DNA from: Acidovorax carolinensis
GTDB lineage: Bacteria > Pseudomonadota > Gammaproteobacteria > Burkholderiales > Burkholderiaceae_C
Length of the DNA stretch: 64,000 nucleotides
NCBI RefSeq assembly: GCF_002157145.1
Contig: NZ_CP021361.1
Span: 3,031,001-3,095,000 of the forward strand
Direction of reading: 5' to 3'
Made by a program: the position numbers and the translations under genes. The notes beneath the pieces are model-generated. The model made no database searches, was not told where the DNA came from, and saw only the letters and a list, made by a program, of their open reading frames with translations. Positions 27,118-37,087 of the stretch are shown here, piece after piece. How positions within the stretch are numbered: position 1 is the stretch's first letter; each line of letters opens with the position of its first letter.

Positions 27118-27857
27118 GCAGCCTGCCCCCAGAAAAACCACTCCCCTCCTCCTGCATTCGCACCCGTATCAAGGTTTGCGGCCTGACACGCGAGCAGGAC
27201 GTGGACGCCGCAGTCGCAGCCGGCGTGGATGCCATCGGCTTCGTGCTGTATGCCGCGAGCCCCCGGGCCGTCTCGCCACAAAGGGCGGCCGCGCTGGCCT
27301 CCCGCCTGCCGCCGTTTGTTACACCGGTGCTGTTGTTTGTCAACGAGACTGCTTCAAATATCATAGCTGCCAGCGCTTTATTGGCGGGCGCTACGATTCA
27401 ATTTCATGGAGATGAGTCTCCCGCCGAATGTCTGGCTGGCACCTTGGGAGGCACCCGGCCATTTTTGCGTGCAGCCCGCATTCCCCTCGGCGACGGTGCG
27501 GCACGGTTCGACCTCGTAAAATACGCCCATGATTACTCCAGAGCCCAGGCCATCCTGCTCGACGCGCATGTCGACGGTTTTGGCGGCGGCGGCAAGGCTT
27601 TCAATTGGTCACTCCTTCCACCAAGCGTAGCCTCTCATCTCGTTTTGTCTGGTGGACTCACGCCTGCAAACGTGACCGATGGCATTGTGCAAGTGCGCCC
27701 GCGAGGCTTCTCGCTGGCCGTTGATGTGAGCTCCGGCGTCGAAGCCGATGGCCCCGATGGCAAGCCCATCAAAGGCATCAAGGACGCCGACAAAATTCAA
27801 CGCTTCGTAGCCGCCGTCCGTGCGGCCGATGCACAACTTGCAAAGAACCCCCCATGA
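27114..27857 (+). CDS. trpF: Phosphoribosylanthranilate isomerase
   Basis: TIM-barrel enzyme of the tryptophan pathway, about 247 aa. The N-terminal motif [21 protein letters not shown] holds the catalytic Cys. [17 protein letters not shown] contains the catalytic Asp, and [10 protein letters not shown] and [16 protein letters not shown] form the phosphate-binding end. The ATG at 27114 overlaps the truA stop. The stop overlaps the trpB start at 27854. Within the gene, nucleotides 27354-27406 resemble a type-A repeat read in frame as [18 protein letters not shown]; despite that, the following QFHGDES motif is preserved. Confidence 0.95.
   Translation: MSSLPPEKPLPSSCIRTRIKVCGLTREQDVDAAVAAGVDAIGFVLYAASPRAVSPQRAAALASRLPPFVTPVLLFVNETASNIIAASALLAGATIQFHGDESPAECLAGTLGGTRPFLRAARIPLGDGAARFDLVKYAHDYSRAQAILLDAHVDGFGGGGKAFNWSLLPPSVASHLVLSGGLTPANVTDGIVQVRPRGFSLAVDVSSGVEADGPDGKPIKGIKDADKIQRFVAAVRAADAQLAKNPP
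27354..27406. repeat. Type-A repeat inside the trpF coding sequence
   Basis: Contains TATCATAGCTGCCAGCGCTT, then TATTGGCGGGCGCTACGA. The CATAGCTGC-AGCGCTT order and the GCGCTA return arm match intergenic copies, yet the segment is translated without frameshift. Confidence 0.5.
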
Positions 27858-29137
27858 ATTCCTACCAGCAACCTGATCCCTCGGGCCATTTCGGTCCTTA
27901 CGGCGGCAGCTTTGTCAGCGAAACCCTGACCCACGCCATCCAGGAACTGCGCGAGACCTACGCGCGCTACCAGCACGACCCCGAGTTCCTGGCCGAGTTC
28001 CACTATGAACTCAAGCACTTCGTGGGCCGCCCCTCGCCCGTGTACCACGCAGCGCGCACCAGCCGAGAAATGGGAGGCGCGCAGATCTATCTCAAGCGCG
28101 AAGACCTCAACCACACCGGCGCCCACAAGATCAACAACGTGATCGGCCAGGCCATGCTCGCCAAGCGCATGGGCAAGCCGCGCATCATTGCCGAGACTGG
28201 CGCCGGCCAGCACGGCGTGGCCACGGCCACCATCTGCGCCCGCTATGGGCTCGAATGCGTGGTGTACATGGGTGCGGAAGACGTCAAGCGCCAAAGCCCC
28301 AACGTGTACCGCATGAAGCTGCTGGGCGCCACCGTGGTGCCCGTCGAGTCGGGCAGCAAGACGCTGAAAGACGCGCTCAACGAGGCGATGCGCGACTGGG
28401 TTGCCAATGTGGACAACACCTTCTACATCATCGGCACGGTGGCGGGCCCCCACCCCTATCCCATGATGGTGCGCGACTTCCAGAGCGTGATCGGCAAGGA
28501 ATGCATCGAGCAGATGCCCGAGATGCTGGCGGCCCAGAAGGCGGCCACCACGCAGCCCGATGTGGTGGTGGCTTGCGTGGGCGGCGGCAGCAACGCCATG
28601 GGCATCTTCCACCCCTATATTCCGTTTGAAAAAACCCGCCTCATTGGCGTGGAGGCGGCGGGCGAAGGGCTGGAATCGGGCAGGCACTCGGCATCGCTGC
28701 AAAAGGGCAGCGCGGGCGTGCTGCACGGCAACCGCACTTTCATCCTGCAAGATGACAACGGCCAGATCACCGAGACCCACAGCATCAGCGCGGGCCTGGA
28801 CTACCCCGGCGTAGGCCCAGAACACGCCTGGCTGCAGGAAATCGGCCGTGCCGAATATGTGGGCATCACCGACCAGGAAGCGCTCGACGCCTTCCATTAC
28901 CTGTGCCGCACCGAGGGCATCATCCCCGCGCTCGAATCCAGCCACGCTGTAGCCTACGCCATGAAGCTGGCCAAGACCATGCGCACTGACCAGTCCATCC
29001 TGGTCAATCTGTCGGGCCGTGGCGACAAGGACATCGGCACCGTGGCCGACCTCAGCGGTGCCGATTTTTACTGCCGCCCCAGCTGCCAGGGGCAGTCCGT
29101 CAAGGGCGGCGAGCAACCCATCAAGGTGGTGAAATAA
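27854..29137 (+). CDS. trpB: Tryptophan synthase beta chain
   Basis: PLP enzyme joining indole and serine, 427 aa. The PLP lysine lies in [18 protein letters not shown]. Other motifs are [14 protein letters not shown], the phosphate-binding [13 protein letters not shown], and [11 protein letters not shown] near the C-terminus. The TrpA/TrpB complex channels indole. The ATG at 27854 overlaps the trpF stop. It ends immediately before trpA. The C-terminal tail ([22 protein letters not shown]) is longer than in E. coli but common in Comamonadaceae, as far as I can judge. Confidence 0.98.
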   Translation: MNSYQQPDPSGHFGPYGGSFVSETLTHAIQELRETYARYQHDPEFLAEFHYELKHFVGRPSPVYHAARTSREMGGAQIYLKREDLNHTGAHKINNVIGQAMLAKRMGKPRIIAETGAGQHGVATATICARYGLECVVYMGAEDVKRQSPNVYRMKLLGATVVPVESGSKTLKDALNEAMRDWVANVDNTFYIIGTVAGPHPYPMMVRDFQSVIGKECIEQMPEMLAAQKAATTQPDVVVACVGGGSNAMGIFHPYIPFEKTRLIGVEAAGEGLESGRHSASLQKGSAGVLHGNRTFILQDDNGQITETHSISAGLDYPGVGPEHAWLQEIGRAEYVGITDQEALDAFHYLCRTEGIIPALESSHAVAYAMKLAKTMRTDQSILVNLSGRGDKDIGTVADLSGADFYCRPSCQGQSVKGGEQPIKVVK

Positions 29138-29947
29138 ATGAGCCGCATCGCATCCACCTTCTCCGCCCTGCAAGCGCAGGGCCGCAAGGCGCTGATTCCC
29201 TATGTCACCGCCGGTTTTCCGTTTGCCGACATCACGCCCGCACTCATGCACGGCATGGTCGAGGCCGGGGCCGACGTGATCGAACTGGGCGTGCCCTTTT
29301 CCGATCCCATGGCCGACGGCCCCGTCATCCAGAAGGCGGGCGAAAAAGCCCTCGGTCTGGGCATTGGCATGGTGCAGGTGCTGGACCATGTACGTGAATT
29401 CCGCAAGCGCAACAGCACCACACCCGTGGTGCTGATGGGTTACGCCAACCCTGTGGAACGCTACGACCAAAAGCATGGCACCGGTGCGTTCGTGCGTGAC
29501 TCTGCCGCTGCCGGCGTTGATGGTGTGCTCATCGTGGACTACCCGCCCGAGGAGTGCGAGGCCTTTGCCGCCAGCCTGCGCGAGCACGGCATGGACCTGA
29601 TCTTCCTTCTGGCCCCCACCAGCACCGACGAGCGCATGGCCCAGGTGGCCCGTGTGGCGAGTGGCTATGTGTACTACGTGTCGCTCAAGGGCGTGACCGG
29701 CTCTGGTGCGCTGGATACATCTGCCGTGGAGCAGATGCTGCCCCGCATCCGCCAGCATGTGCAGATCCCCGTAGGCGTGGGCTTTGGCATTCGCGACGCC
29801 GCAACAGCCCAGGCGATCGGCAAGGTGGCCGATGCGGTGGTGATTGGCAGCCGCATCATCCAGCTGATCGAAGACCAGGAACACGCCAAGGTGGTTCCGA
29901 TCACGATCGACTTCCTGCGCGGCATCCGAAAAGCGCTCGACGCATAA
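29138..29947 (+). CDS. trpA: Tryptophan synthase alpha chain
   Basis: TIM-barrel subunit cleaving indole-3-glycerol phosphate to indole, 269 aa. Catalytic Glu lies in [21 protein letters not shown] and catalytic Asp in [13 protein letters not shown]. The phosphate loop is [13 protein letters not shown] with [13 protein letters not shown]. The ATG follows the trpB stop directly with no spacer. accD begins about 110 bp downstream, as in many proteobacterial trpFBA-accD arrangements. Confidence 0.98.
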   Translation: MSRIASTFSALQAQGRKALIPYVTAGFPFADITPALMHGMVEAGADVIELGVPFSDPMADGPVIQKAGEKALGLGIGMVQVLDHVREFRKRNSTTPVVLMGYANPVERYDQKHGTGAFVRDSAAAGVDGVLIVDYPPEECEAFAASLREHGMDLIFLLAPTSTDERMAQVARVASGYVYYVSLKGVTGSGALDTSAVEQMLPRIRQHVQIPVGVGFGIRDAATAQAIGKVADAVVIGSRIIQLIEDQEHAKVVPITIDFLRGIRKALDA

Positions 29948-30055
29948 TCCAGCCCGGCGCGCCCTCGGGGCGCCTGCCGACAGATTCACACCCGGCTTGC
30001 CCGGCGAATGCCCACAGGCTTCGCCAAAGGCCGTGCCATTGAAGAGGAAAACACC

Positions 30056-30928
30056 ATGTCCTGGCTCGAAAAACTTCTACCCGCCAAAATCCAGCAAACC
30101 GACCCCACCGAGCGCCGCCAGGTGCCCGAGGGCCTGTGGATCAAGTGCCCGAGCTGCGAAACGGTGCTCTACAAGGCCGATCTGGAGCAGAACCAGAACG
30201 TCTGCCCTCACTGCAGCCACCACCACCGCATCGGTGCACGAGCCCGGTTGAACGCGTTCCTGGACCCCGAAGGCCGTTACGAAATCGGCCAGGAAGTCCT
30301 GCCCGTGGATGCCCTCAAGTTCAAGGACAGCCGCAAGTACCCCGAGCGCCTGAAAGAAGCGCTGGAAAACACCGGCGAAACCGATGCCCTCATCGTCATG
30401 GGCGGGGCGGTCAAGAGCATCAACCTGGTGGTCGCCTGCTTCGAATTCGACTTCATGGGCGGCTCGATGGGGTCGGTGGTGGGCGAACGGTTTGTGCGTG
30501 GCGTGGAAGCCGCCATCGAGCAGAAGGTGCCCTTCCTCTGCTTTACCGCCACCGGTGGTGCCCGCATGCAGGAAGGCCTGCTGTCACTCATGCAGATGGC
30601 CAAGACCAATGCGGCCCTGACTCGCCTGGCCAAGAAAGGCCTGCCCTACATCAGCGTGCTGACCGATCCGACCATGGGCGGCGTGAGCGCCGGTTTTGCC
30701 TTTGTGGGCGACATCGTGATTGCCGAACCCAAGGCCCTGATCGGCTTTGCCGGCCCGCGCGTGATCGAATCCACCGTGCGCGTGACGCTGCCCGAGGGCT
30801 TTCAGCGCGCCGAGTTCCTGCAGACCAAGGGCGCCGTGGATTTCATCTGCGACCGCCGCGAGCTGCGCAACACCGTGGCCAGCAGCCTGGCCATGCTGCA
30901 ACGCCTTCCTGCCGACGCTGTCATGTAA
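30056..30928 (+). CDS. accD: Acetyl-CoA carboxylase carboxyltransferase subunit beta
   Basis: Transfers the carboxyl group from carboxybiotin to acetyl-CoA, first step of fatty acid synthesis, with AccA. The protein is 290 aa. The N-terminal zinc ribbon is [20 protein letters not shown] then [11 protein letters not shown] (four Cys). The carboxyltransferase core includes [32 protein letters not shown] and [19 protein letters not shown] chose the ATG at 30056 ([13 protein letters not shown]); an upstream in-frame ATG at 30008 adds non-conserved residues. Preceded by trpA. Confidence 0.97.
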   Translation: MSWLEKLLPAKIQQTDPTERRQVPEGLWIKCPSCETVLYKADLEQNQNVCPHCSHHHRIGARARLNAFLDPEGRYEIGQEVLPVDALKFKDSRKYPERLKEALENTGETDALIVMGGAVKSINLVVACFEFDFMGGSMGSVVGERFVRGVEAAIEQKVPFLCFTATGGARMQEGLLSLMQMAKTNAALTRLAKKGLPYISVLTDPTMGGVSAGFAFVGDIVIAEPKALIGFAGPRVIESTVRVTLPEGFQRAEFLQTKGAVDFICDRRELRNTVASSLAMLQRLPADAVM

Positions 30929-30957
30929 ATCAGCGCGACGGCAGCTTGCAGTGGGAC

Positions 30958-31010
30958 TATGAAATTAATAGCGTGTAGCGCTTATTCCATGAGCACTACA
31001 CGCCAATATG
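30958..31010. repeat. Type-A hairpin repeat between accD and the yggT-like gene
   Basis: TATGAAATTAATAGCGTGTA, then GCGCTTATTCCATGAGCACT and ACACG. GTGTAGCGCTTA pairs imperfectly with GAGCACTACAC. It lies at the convergent junction of accD and the minus-strand yggT gene. Confidence 0.55.
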
Positions 31011-31026
31011 GCACATCAAACAGCCA

Positions 31027-31578
31027 TCACCCCTGCAAGACTCCCGCCTGCAAGTGCCCCAGCACGATCATTGCCACCTGCAGCAGCACCAGCACGGCCA
31101 GCGGCGACAAATCCACCCCCCCGACCAGCGGAATGATGCGCTGAAACGGCCGCAGCACCGGCGTACACAAGCGCGCCACCACATCTGCAAGCGGCGAGCG
31201 GGCCTGCATCCATGACATCACCGCATAAACAATCAGCAAGCCGATCAGCCCCGAGATGGCCACACGCACCAGGCCGAAAAGCGCCAGCCAGGGCAACCAG
31301 GCCCAGGCAGCCCCGGCACCCAGAATCAGCCACAGCAGGAAGTACTGGACCAGTTGCAGCAGTGCGGCGGCGACCAGGCTCGAGAGGTCCCAGCGCCCCA
31401 CCGGTGCAATCACACGCCGCAGCGGCATGATCAGCCAGTCGGTAAGGGCAAACACCAGGCCGCCGATCGGGTTCGAGAAAGCAACACGTTGCCACTGCAT
31501 GTACAAACGCAACAGACAAGCCCCAGTCAGCAGGCCACCAATTACGTCGAGCAGGAAAGAGGCGATCTGGTAGAGCAT
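31027..31578 (-). CDS. YggT-family integral membrane protein
   Basis: Membrane protein of 183 aa made of two similar YggT units, each with hydrophobic helices: LLDVIGGLLTGACLLRLYMQW ... NPIGGLVFALTDWLIMPLRR, and LIGLLIVYAVMSWMQARSP ... VARLCTPVLRPFQRIIPLVGG. Each unit ends in the P-x-R-R/Q-hydrophobic pattern of the family. YggT proteins are linked to osmotic tolerance or cell-division-associated membranes, but the mechanism is unknown. I chose the ATG at 31578 (MLYQIASFLLDV); upstream in-frame codons overlap the divergent promoter region shared with the Lon-N gene. Confidence 0.9.
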   Translation of the reverse strand: MLYQIASFLLDVIGGLLTGACLLRLYMQWQRVAFSNPIGGLVFALTDWLIMPLRRVIAPVGRWDLSSLVAAALLQLVQYFLLWLILGAGAAWAWLPWLALFGLVRVAISGLIGLLIVYAVMSWMQARSPLADVVARLCTPVLRPFQRIIPLVGGVDLSPLAVLVLLQVAMIVLGHLQAGVLQG

Positions 31579-31655
31579 GGATGAGACAAATTGGAGTGGA
31601 CCGGGTACGAAAGCAGACTGCGCCATGGGATGATAGCGACCGCAGAGCTTCGCCC

Positions 31656-32294
31656 ATGACACAACCCCTCACCCTGTCATCCCTTCCGCTGTTTCCGCTC
31701 AATTCCGTGCTGTTTCCTGGCGGAGTGCTGGCGCTGCGCGTGTTCGAAGTTCGCTACCTCGACATGGTGCGCAAATGCCACCATGCGGGCGCCCCGTTTG
31801 GCATCGTTGCACTCACGCAGGGCAACGAGGTGCGACACGCTGGTGCGCCTGATGAGCGATTCCACGACACCGGAACCCTGGCCGTGATCGAAAAAATCGA
31901 CAACCCGCAGCCCGGGCTGATCACCCTGCTGTGCCGCGGCAGCCAGCGTTTTCGCATCACCCAGCGCAGCCATTTGCCGCACGGCCTGTGGGTTGCCGAT
32001 GTGGAGCAACTGGCCGCTGACCTGTCCGTACCGATTCCCGAGGATCTTCTCCCCACCGCCACCACCCTCTCCCAGGTGCTGGCATCCCTGCGCGAACGGG
32101 ATACCGACGCTGCCACAACCATCACGCCCACCCCCGCTCAACTGGCCGACTGCGGCTGGGTTGCCAACCGCTGGTGCGAGCTGCTGCCCATTCCGCTGAA
32201 ACTCAAGCAGCAGCTGATGGAACTTGACAACCCTCTGGTCCGGCTGGAACTGGTAGGGGATGTGCTGGAACGCACCGGCATTGCGCCTCCCTAG
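31656..32294 (+). CDS. Lon N-terminal (substrate-binding) domain protein
   Basis: Stand-alone LonN/PUA-like domain protein of 212 aa without the ATPase or protease domains. Recognisable segments: SLPLFPLNSVLFPGGVLALR and FEVRYLDMVRKC at the N-terminus, GTLAVIEKIDNPQPGLITL, and an RFRI motif. Such proteins occur widely in bacteria with unclear function, perhaps peptide or RNA binding. I chose the ATG at 31656 (MTQPLTLSS). It ends 4 bp before the glycan locus begins, so the locus may be transcribed with it. Confidence 0.9.
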   Translation: MTQPLTLSSLPLFPLNSVLFPGGVLALRVFEVRYLDMVRKCHHAGAPFGIVALTQGNEVRHAGAPDERFHDTGTLAVIEKIDNPQPGLITLLCRGSQRFRITQRSHLPHGLWVADVEQLAADLSVPIPEDLLPTATTLSQVLASLRERDTDAATTITPTPAQLADCGWVANRWCELLPIPLKLKQQLMELDNPLVRLELVGDVLERTGIAPP

Positions 32295-32298
32295 ACGA

Positions 32299-34221
32299 AT
32301 GCCCCAAGACCGGTATTTATTGCGCAACGTGCTGGAATGGCCGCGCTCTGCCAAACGGCTGTTTGTGGTGGCCATGGACGTCTGCATGGGGATTCTGGCC
32401 ATGTGGCTGGCATTCAGTTTGCGGCTGGAAACCCTGCATTGGCCCGAGGGTCTGCAATGGCTGGTTTATGCCATGGCTCCTGTACTTGCCTTCCCTATTC
32501 TGGTTAACCAGGGGCTATACCGCGCAATATTTCGCTACACAGGCATCAGTGCACTGATCACGACCGGCAAGGCGGTAGCCATTTATGGCACCGTTCTCTT
32601 CGCCATCCTGCTCAGCGCGAAATGGGAGGGCGTCCCCCGAAGCGTTGGCATTTTGCAACCGTTGATCTTTTTGCTGATGGTCGGCACCAGCCGTGCCATG
32701 GGTTGGCACTGGCTCAAGGGGCGCCCAGCCGCAGCACCCAGCCGGTTGCTGATTTACGGTGCTGGAAACGCTGGCGCGCAGACGGCGGCCGGACTTGGGG
32801 GTACTCATCAGTACCTGTTGCAAGGTTTTGTGGATGACGACGCTGCCAAGGCCGGGCGCAGCATCAACGGCACCCGCGTCTATGCACCCCACGACTTGCC
32901 CCACATCATTGATCGCCTGGGCGTCACCGACATCTTGCTGGCGGTGCCCAGCGCCACGCGCCACCGCCGCCGCCAGATCATTGAAAGCCTGCGCGAATTA
33001 CCCTTGCGTATTCGCACCCTGCCCGGGCTGACCGACCTGGCCAGCGGCCGGGTCACCATCACCGATTTTCAGGACCTGGACATTGAAGACCTGCTCGGCC
33101 GCGAACCTGTGGCGGCCAACCCTGAACTGCTAAGACGCAACCTGGCGGGCCAGGTGATCATGGTCACAGGTGCGGGCGGCAGCATCGGCAGCGAGCTGTG
33201 CCGCCAGATTGTGCAGGCGGCCCCGGCGCGGCTGCTGCTGGTGGACCACAGCGAATACGCGCTCTACGCCATCCACCACGAACTACAGGCTTTGCGCGAC
33301 CAGGGCGTGCACGCCTGCGAACTCGTGCCGCTGCTGGCCAACGTGGTCGAGCCACGGCGCATGGCTGACATCTGCCGCGCACACAGCCCCGGCTCCATCT
33401 ACCACGCCGCCGCCTACAAGCATGTGCCCATGGTCGAGGCCAACGCGGGCGAAGGCGTGCTCAACAATGTGTTCGGCACGCTCAACATGGTGCGCATGGC
33501 GCTGGAATATGGAGCGCAGCATTTCGTGCTCGTCTCCACCGACAAGGCGGTACGCCCCACCAACATCATGGGCGCCAGCAAGCGTATGGCCGAGCTGGTG
33601 CTGCAGGCCATCGCGGCGAGCCGCCAGCCGCCATTCGGCGCACCTGCTGCCGCCCCATGGACCTGCCCTACGCGTTTTTCCATGGTGCGTTTCGGCAACG
33701 TACTGGGGTCGAGTGGCAGCGTGATCCCGCTGTTCCGACGCCAGATCGCCGCAGGCGGCCCCGTCACGGTCACGCACCCGGAGGTCACGCGCTATTTCAT
33801 GACCATCCCCGAGGCGGCCCAGCTCGTGCTGCAGGCCGGCGCCATGGCCGAAGGGGGCGACCTGTTTCTGCTCGACATGGGCGAACCCATCCGCATCGTT
33901 CAGCTGGCCCGACGCATGGTGGCGCTGTCGGGGCTGACCGTACGCGACGCGCAGCACCCGGGCGGCGATATCGCCATCGAGTTCACCGGCCTGCGCCCCG
34001 GCGAGAAGCTCTACGAAGAACTGCTGATCGGCGACCACCCCCTGCCCACCGCGCATCCGCGCATCCTGCGGGCACGCGAGGAACATGCCGCCTGGGAAAG
34101 CATGCAGGCCACGCTGGAGGCCCTGCGCAAAGCCGCCGTGGCAGACGACACCCCGACCATCAAGGCAATGCTGCGCCAGCTGGTGCCTGGCTACCAGCCC
34201 ACCAGCACCGACGGCACATGA
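32299..34221 (+). CDS. Membrane-bound nucleotide-sugar 4,6-dehydratase (WbpM/PglF/CapD type)
   Basis: About 640 aa. The N-terminus has four hydrophobic helices (for example VAMDVCMGILAMWLAFSLRL). A CoA-binding-like Rossmann region follows (LIYGAGNAGAQTAAGLGG). The catalytic extended-SDR domain begins VTGAGGSIGSELCRQI near residue 285 and contains VSTDKAVRPTNIMGASKRMAE. The usual YxxxK is MxxxK, the variant known from WbpM/PglF, which dehydrate UDP-GlcNAc to a 4-keto-6-deoxy sugar. It heads the glycan locus. With the aminotransferase downstream it is predicted to start a 4-amino-6-deoxy sugar. The substrate is inferred. Confidence 0.9.
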   Translation: MPQDRYLLRNVLEWPRSAKRLFVVAMDVCMGILAMWLAFSLRLETLHWPEGLQWLVYAMAPVLAFPILVNQGLYRAIFRYTGISALITTGKAVAIYGTVLFAILLSAKWEGVPRSVGILQPLIFLLMVGTSRAMGWHWLKGRPAAAPSRLLIYGAGNAGAQTAAGLGGTHQYLLQGFVDDDAAKAGRSINGTRVYAPHDLPHIIDRLGVTDILLAVPSATRHRRRQIIESLRELPLRIRTLPGLTDLASGRVTITDFQDLDIEDLLGREPVAANPELLRRNLAGQVIMVTGAGGSIGSELCRQIVQAAPARLLLVDHSEYALYAIHHELQALRDQGVHACELVPLLANVVEPRRMADICRAHSPGSIYHAAAYKHVPMVEANAGEGVLNNVFGTLNMVRMALEYGAQHFVLVSTDKAVRPTNIMGASKRMAELVLQAIAASRQPPFGAPAAAPWTCPTRFSMVRFGNVLGSSGSVIPLFRRQIAAGGPVTVTHPEVTRYFMTIPEAAQLVLQAGAMAEGGDLFLLDMGEPIRIVQLARRMVALSGLTVRDAQHPGGDIAIEFTGLRPGEKLYEELLIGDHPLPTAHPRILRAREEHAAWESMQATLEALRKAAVADDTPTIKAMLRQLVPGYQPTSTDGT

Positions 34222-35450
34222 CGGCCGGCCTGCTGCGCGCCACGCTCACGCTGCTCACCGGCAGCGTGCTGGCCCATGCCCTGCCGCTGCTGCTCGGACC
34301 GTTGATCACGCGGCTGTATGCGCCCAGCGATTTCGGGCAGTACGCGCTGCTGTGGGCCGTGGCCACCAACCTGGCCGTGGTGGGCTGCGCGCGCTACGAA
34401 TTCGCCCTGCCGCTCGAAAAGAAACCCCAGAGCGCCGCGCTGCTGATGGCCCTGTGCGCGCGCCTGCTGCTGGCGGTCACTGCGGCCTCCACCCTCCTTG
34501 CCGTGGTACTCCACGTCTGGCAGGGCATGGCCCTCGCCTGGTGGTTGCCTGCGGGCGTGCTGGCCATCGGCGCCACCCAGTGGCTGACTCTCTGGGCCAC
34601 GCGGTCGCAGCGCTTCGGACTGCTGTCGGCGGCACGCCTGGTGCAGCAGGGAGGTAGCGCCGTACTGCAGGTCCTGCTGGGCCTGTTCAAAGCAGGCCCA
34701 GTGGGCCTGCTGGCCGGCCCCATCGTGGCCGGCCTGGGCGCCGCCTGGCTGCTGGCACGCCCGGCCCCGCAAGGCGGCTGGCGGCGGCTGGGAAGCCAGC
34801 CGCTGCCGCGCCTGAAGGCCATGGCCGCGCGCCACCGCGACTTCCCGCTCTACAACACGCCACACGCCTTCATCGGCGCGCTGCAGGACACCCTGACCCT
34901 GCTGCTCATCGCCGCCTGGGCCGGAGACGCAGGCGCGGGCTTCTGGGCCTTGGCGCTGCGCTACCTCAAGGCCCCGGCCACCTTGCTGGGCGGTGCGCTG
35001 TCGCAGGCGCTCTACCCGCAGTTGCTGCAGGCGCGCAGCGGGGCCGAGGCACGCTCCCTGGTACGCCGCACCATGCTAGCTCTGGCACTGCTTGCCGCGC
35101 CCCTGACCGCCGTGCTGCTGCTGTGGGGCCCCGGCCTGTTCACATGGATCTTTGGCGCACAGTGGAGTGGTGCCGGAACGCTCGCGCGCGGCCTGGGCCT
35201 GTATATCGGCTTACACTTCATTGCCTCGCCACTGTCCGTGGTCACACTGGCCTGGCGCGCCCAGCCCTGGGCGCTTCAGCTTTCGCTCATCGGGCAGGGG
35301 GTGTTCTTCGCCGGACTCGGGCTGGGCCTCTACTGGGGGGGGCTGGAAGGCGCAGCCTGGGGCGTCTCGGCGGCGATGGCGATGTACTTTGTCTACTATT
35401 TCCAGGCCCTGGCACACTGGAGCAACATTCCCCATGAGAGCCTTGCTTAA
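34218..35450 (+). CDS. Oligosaccharide flippase family protein (Wzx-like)
   Basis: Polytopic membrane protein of 410 aa with about 12 hydrophobic segments, for example LLGPLITRLYAPSDFGQYAL (the typical N-terminal motif), TAASTLLAVVLHVWQG, and LLGGALSQALYPQLLQARSG. Wzx-type flippases move undecaprenyl-linked oligosaccharides across the inner membrane. The start at 34218 overlaps the stop of the dehydratase gene (ATGA), showing translational coupling. The open frame extends far upstream in the other gene's shadow, but only the part from 34218 has flippase character. The exact glycan is unknown. Confidence 0.85.
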   Translation: MTAGLLRATLTLLTGSVLAHALPLLLGPLITRLYAPSDFGQYALLWAVATNLAVVGCARYEFALPLEKKPQSAALLMALCARLLLAVTAASTLLAVVLHVWQGMALAWWLPAGVLAIGATQWLTLWATRSQRFGLLSAARLVQQGGSAVLQVLLGLFKAGPVGLLAGPIVAGLGAAWLLARPAPQGGWRRLGSQPLPRLKAMAARHRDFPLYNTPHAFIGALQDTLTLLLIAAWAGDAGAGFWALALRYLKAPATLLGGALSQALYPQLLQARSGAEARSLVRRTMLALALLAAPLTAVLLLWGPGLFTWIFGAQWSGAGTLARGLGLYIGLHFIASPLSVVTLAWRAQPWALQLSLIGQGVFFAGLGLGLYWGGLEGAAWGVSAAMAMYFVYYFQALAHWSNIPHESLA

Positions 35451-36036
35451 CCGCTGGCGCCGCTGGCTCTGGCGGCAGCTTTTCTTTCGCATGGTGTTCG
35501 GCGAGCAAGGCCGTGCGGGCCAGCCCCTGGCACACACCCGCATCGCGCCCAGCACCTGCATCGAGGGCGAGGCCGGTTTGGAACTGGCCGACCATGTGTT
35601 CATCGGCCAGTTCAACTTCCTCGACGCCACGGCCGGGCTGCGCATTGGCGAGGGCGTGCAGATCACCAACTTCGTGAGCATCGTCACGCACAGCTCGCAC
35701 CGCAGCATCCGTCTGCTTGGGCGCGCCTACACCAGCCACGCAGGCGATGTGCCTGGCTACGTTCGTGCGCCCATCGAGATCGGTGCATACAGCTTCATCG
35801 GCCCGCACAGCGTGGTCCAGGCGGGCAGCCGCATCGGCAAGGGCGTGGTGGTCTGCGCCCACTCCCGCGTGCGTGGCGACGTGCCGGATTTCGCCATCGT
35901 GGCGGGCTCTCCAGCGCGCACCGTGGGCGATGTGCGCACCCAGGACGCCCGCCTGCTGGAACAGCACCCGGAGCTGGCCGTGCACTATGCCGCCTGGGCC
36001 AATGAACTGCCCCGAACGCCACAGAAGCCCCGCTGA
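35434..36036 (+). CDS. Hexapeptide-repeat acyltransferase
   Basis: Left-handed beta-helix acyltransferase of 200 aa (LbH/WcaF-like). Hexapeptide turns are visible: HVFIGQFNFLDATAGLRIGE, GAYSFIGPHSVVQAGSRIGK and the closing ARVRGDVPDFAIVAGSPAR-like segment (HSRVRGDVPDFAIVAGSPA). A catalytic-type His lies in THSSHRSIRL. It probably acetylates a sugar of the surface glycan. The ATG at 35434 overlaps the end of the flippase gene by 17 bp. The donor and target are not readable from sequence. Confidence 0.85.
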   Translation: MRALLNRWRRWLWRQLFFRMVFGEQGRAGQPLAHTRIAPSTCIEGEAGLELADHVFIGQFNFLDATAGLRIGEGVQITNFVSIVTHSSHRSIRLLGRAYTSHAGDVPGYVRAPIEIGAYSFIGPHSVVQAGSRIGKGVVVCAHSRVRGDVPDFAIVAGSPARTVGDVRTQDARLLEQHPELAVHYAAWANELPRTPQKPR

Positions 36037-36037
36037 C

Positions 36038-37087
36038 ATGGCCCCCCACCTGTGCCTGCTGGGCGACGCCAACAGCCCCCACACCCGGCGTTGGGCGCTG
36101 GAGATGCGCGCGCGCGGCTGGCGCGTCTCGCTCGTCACCGCGCGGCCCGAGCCGCTCGATGGCGTGCAGCAGCGCGTCCTGCCGCCGGTGCGGCGCTCCA
36201 TCGACTGGCTGTGGCGCGCGGGCGCGGCGCGGTGCCATGTGCACGAACTGGCCCCGGACATCGTGCATGCGCACTATGTCACCTCGTACGGCTACCTGGC
36301 CGCGCGCTGCGATCGCCACCCGCTGGTGATGACGGCCTGGGGTAGCGACCTGCTCGTCACCCCGCACACCCGCCCCTGGATGCGCTGGCTCACCGGCTGG
36401 ATCCTGCGCCGCGCCGATCTCATCACGGGCGACTCTGCCAGCCTCGTCGAGGCTGCGCGTCAATACGCTCTGCGCGCACCCGTGTACGAGATCCACTGGG
36501 GCGTGGACCGCGCGCGCTTCGCCCCCGTGCCCTGGGCGCACAAGGACGGCGTACAGATCGTGAGCCTGCGTGCCTGGGAACCGAATTACCAGATAGACAC
36601 GCTGATCGACGCCCTCGCCCTGCTGCGCCAGCAACTACCCGGCATGCCACTCCAGCTCCACCTGCTCGGCGGCGGCTCGCTCGAAGCACAACTGCGCACC
36701 CAGGTGCAGGCACAGGGACTGGACCAGAGCGTTCGCTTCCACGGCCGCCTGGACGACGCGGGCATGGCCGCCGTGCTGGCGCGCTGCAAAATCTCGGTCA
36801 GCGTGCCCGCGAGCGACGCGACCTCCGTGGCCATGCTGGAAAGCATGGCCTGCGGTCTGGCCGTGGTGGCGAGCGATCTGCCGGCCAACCGCCAGTGGAT
36901 CCACCCCGAGCTGCTGGTGCCCGCAGGCGATGCACAGGCGCTTGCACAGGTGCTGCAGCGGCTTGCCAGCGACGACGTGCATGCGCGGCAGGTCGGCGAG
37001 CGCAATGTCGAGCGCATCGCGCTGGACGGCGACCGCAAGGCGCAGATGGACCATATCGATCGCCTGTACCGGGAACTCCTGCCATGA
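36038..37087 (+). CDS. Glycosyltransferase, family 4 (GT-B fold)
   Basis: About 349 aa. The N-terminal half has LCLLGDANSPHTRRWALEM and DIVHAHYVTSYGYLAAR, typical of GT4 enzymes. The C-terminal half has IVSLRAWEPNYQIDTLIDAL, LHLLGGGSLEAQLRTQ, VSVPASDATSVAMLESMACG (the EX7E-like donor site) and PVVASDLPANRQ-like LAVVASDLPANRQ. It transfers a sugar from a nucleotide donor in assembling the lipid-linked glycan. The ATG at 36038 overlaps the preceding stop region by spacing of only 1 bp. The following gene starts inside its stop (ATGA at 37084). Confidence 0.9.
   Translation: MAPHLCLLGDANSPHTRRWALEMRARGWRVSLVTARPEPLDGVQQRVLPPVRRSIDWLWRAGAARCHVHELAPDIVHAHYVTSYGYLAARCDRHPLVMTAWGSDLLVTPHTRPWMRWLTGWILRRADLITGDSASLVEAARQYALRAPVYEIHWGVDRARFAPVPWAHKDGVQIVSLRAWEPNYQIDTLIDALALLRQQLPGMPLQLHLLGGGSLEAQLRTQVQAQGLDQSVRFHGRLDDAGMAAVLARCKISVSVPASDATSVAMLESMACGLAVVASDLPANRQWIHPELLVPAGDAQALAQVLQRLASDDVHARQVGERNVERIALDGDRKAQMDHIDRLYRELLP

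Noticed and set aside
29948..30055. Hairpin GGCGCGCC...GGGGCGCC between trpA and accD as a terminator
   Set aside because: No T-run follows; it could be a pausing structure but is not supported as a terminator.
33657..34217. Open frame continuing upstream of the flippase start
   Set aside because: This part is Arg/His-rich out-of-frame reading of the dehydratase gene; flippase-like sequence begins only at the ATGA overlap at 34218.
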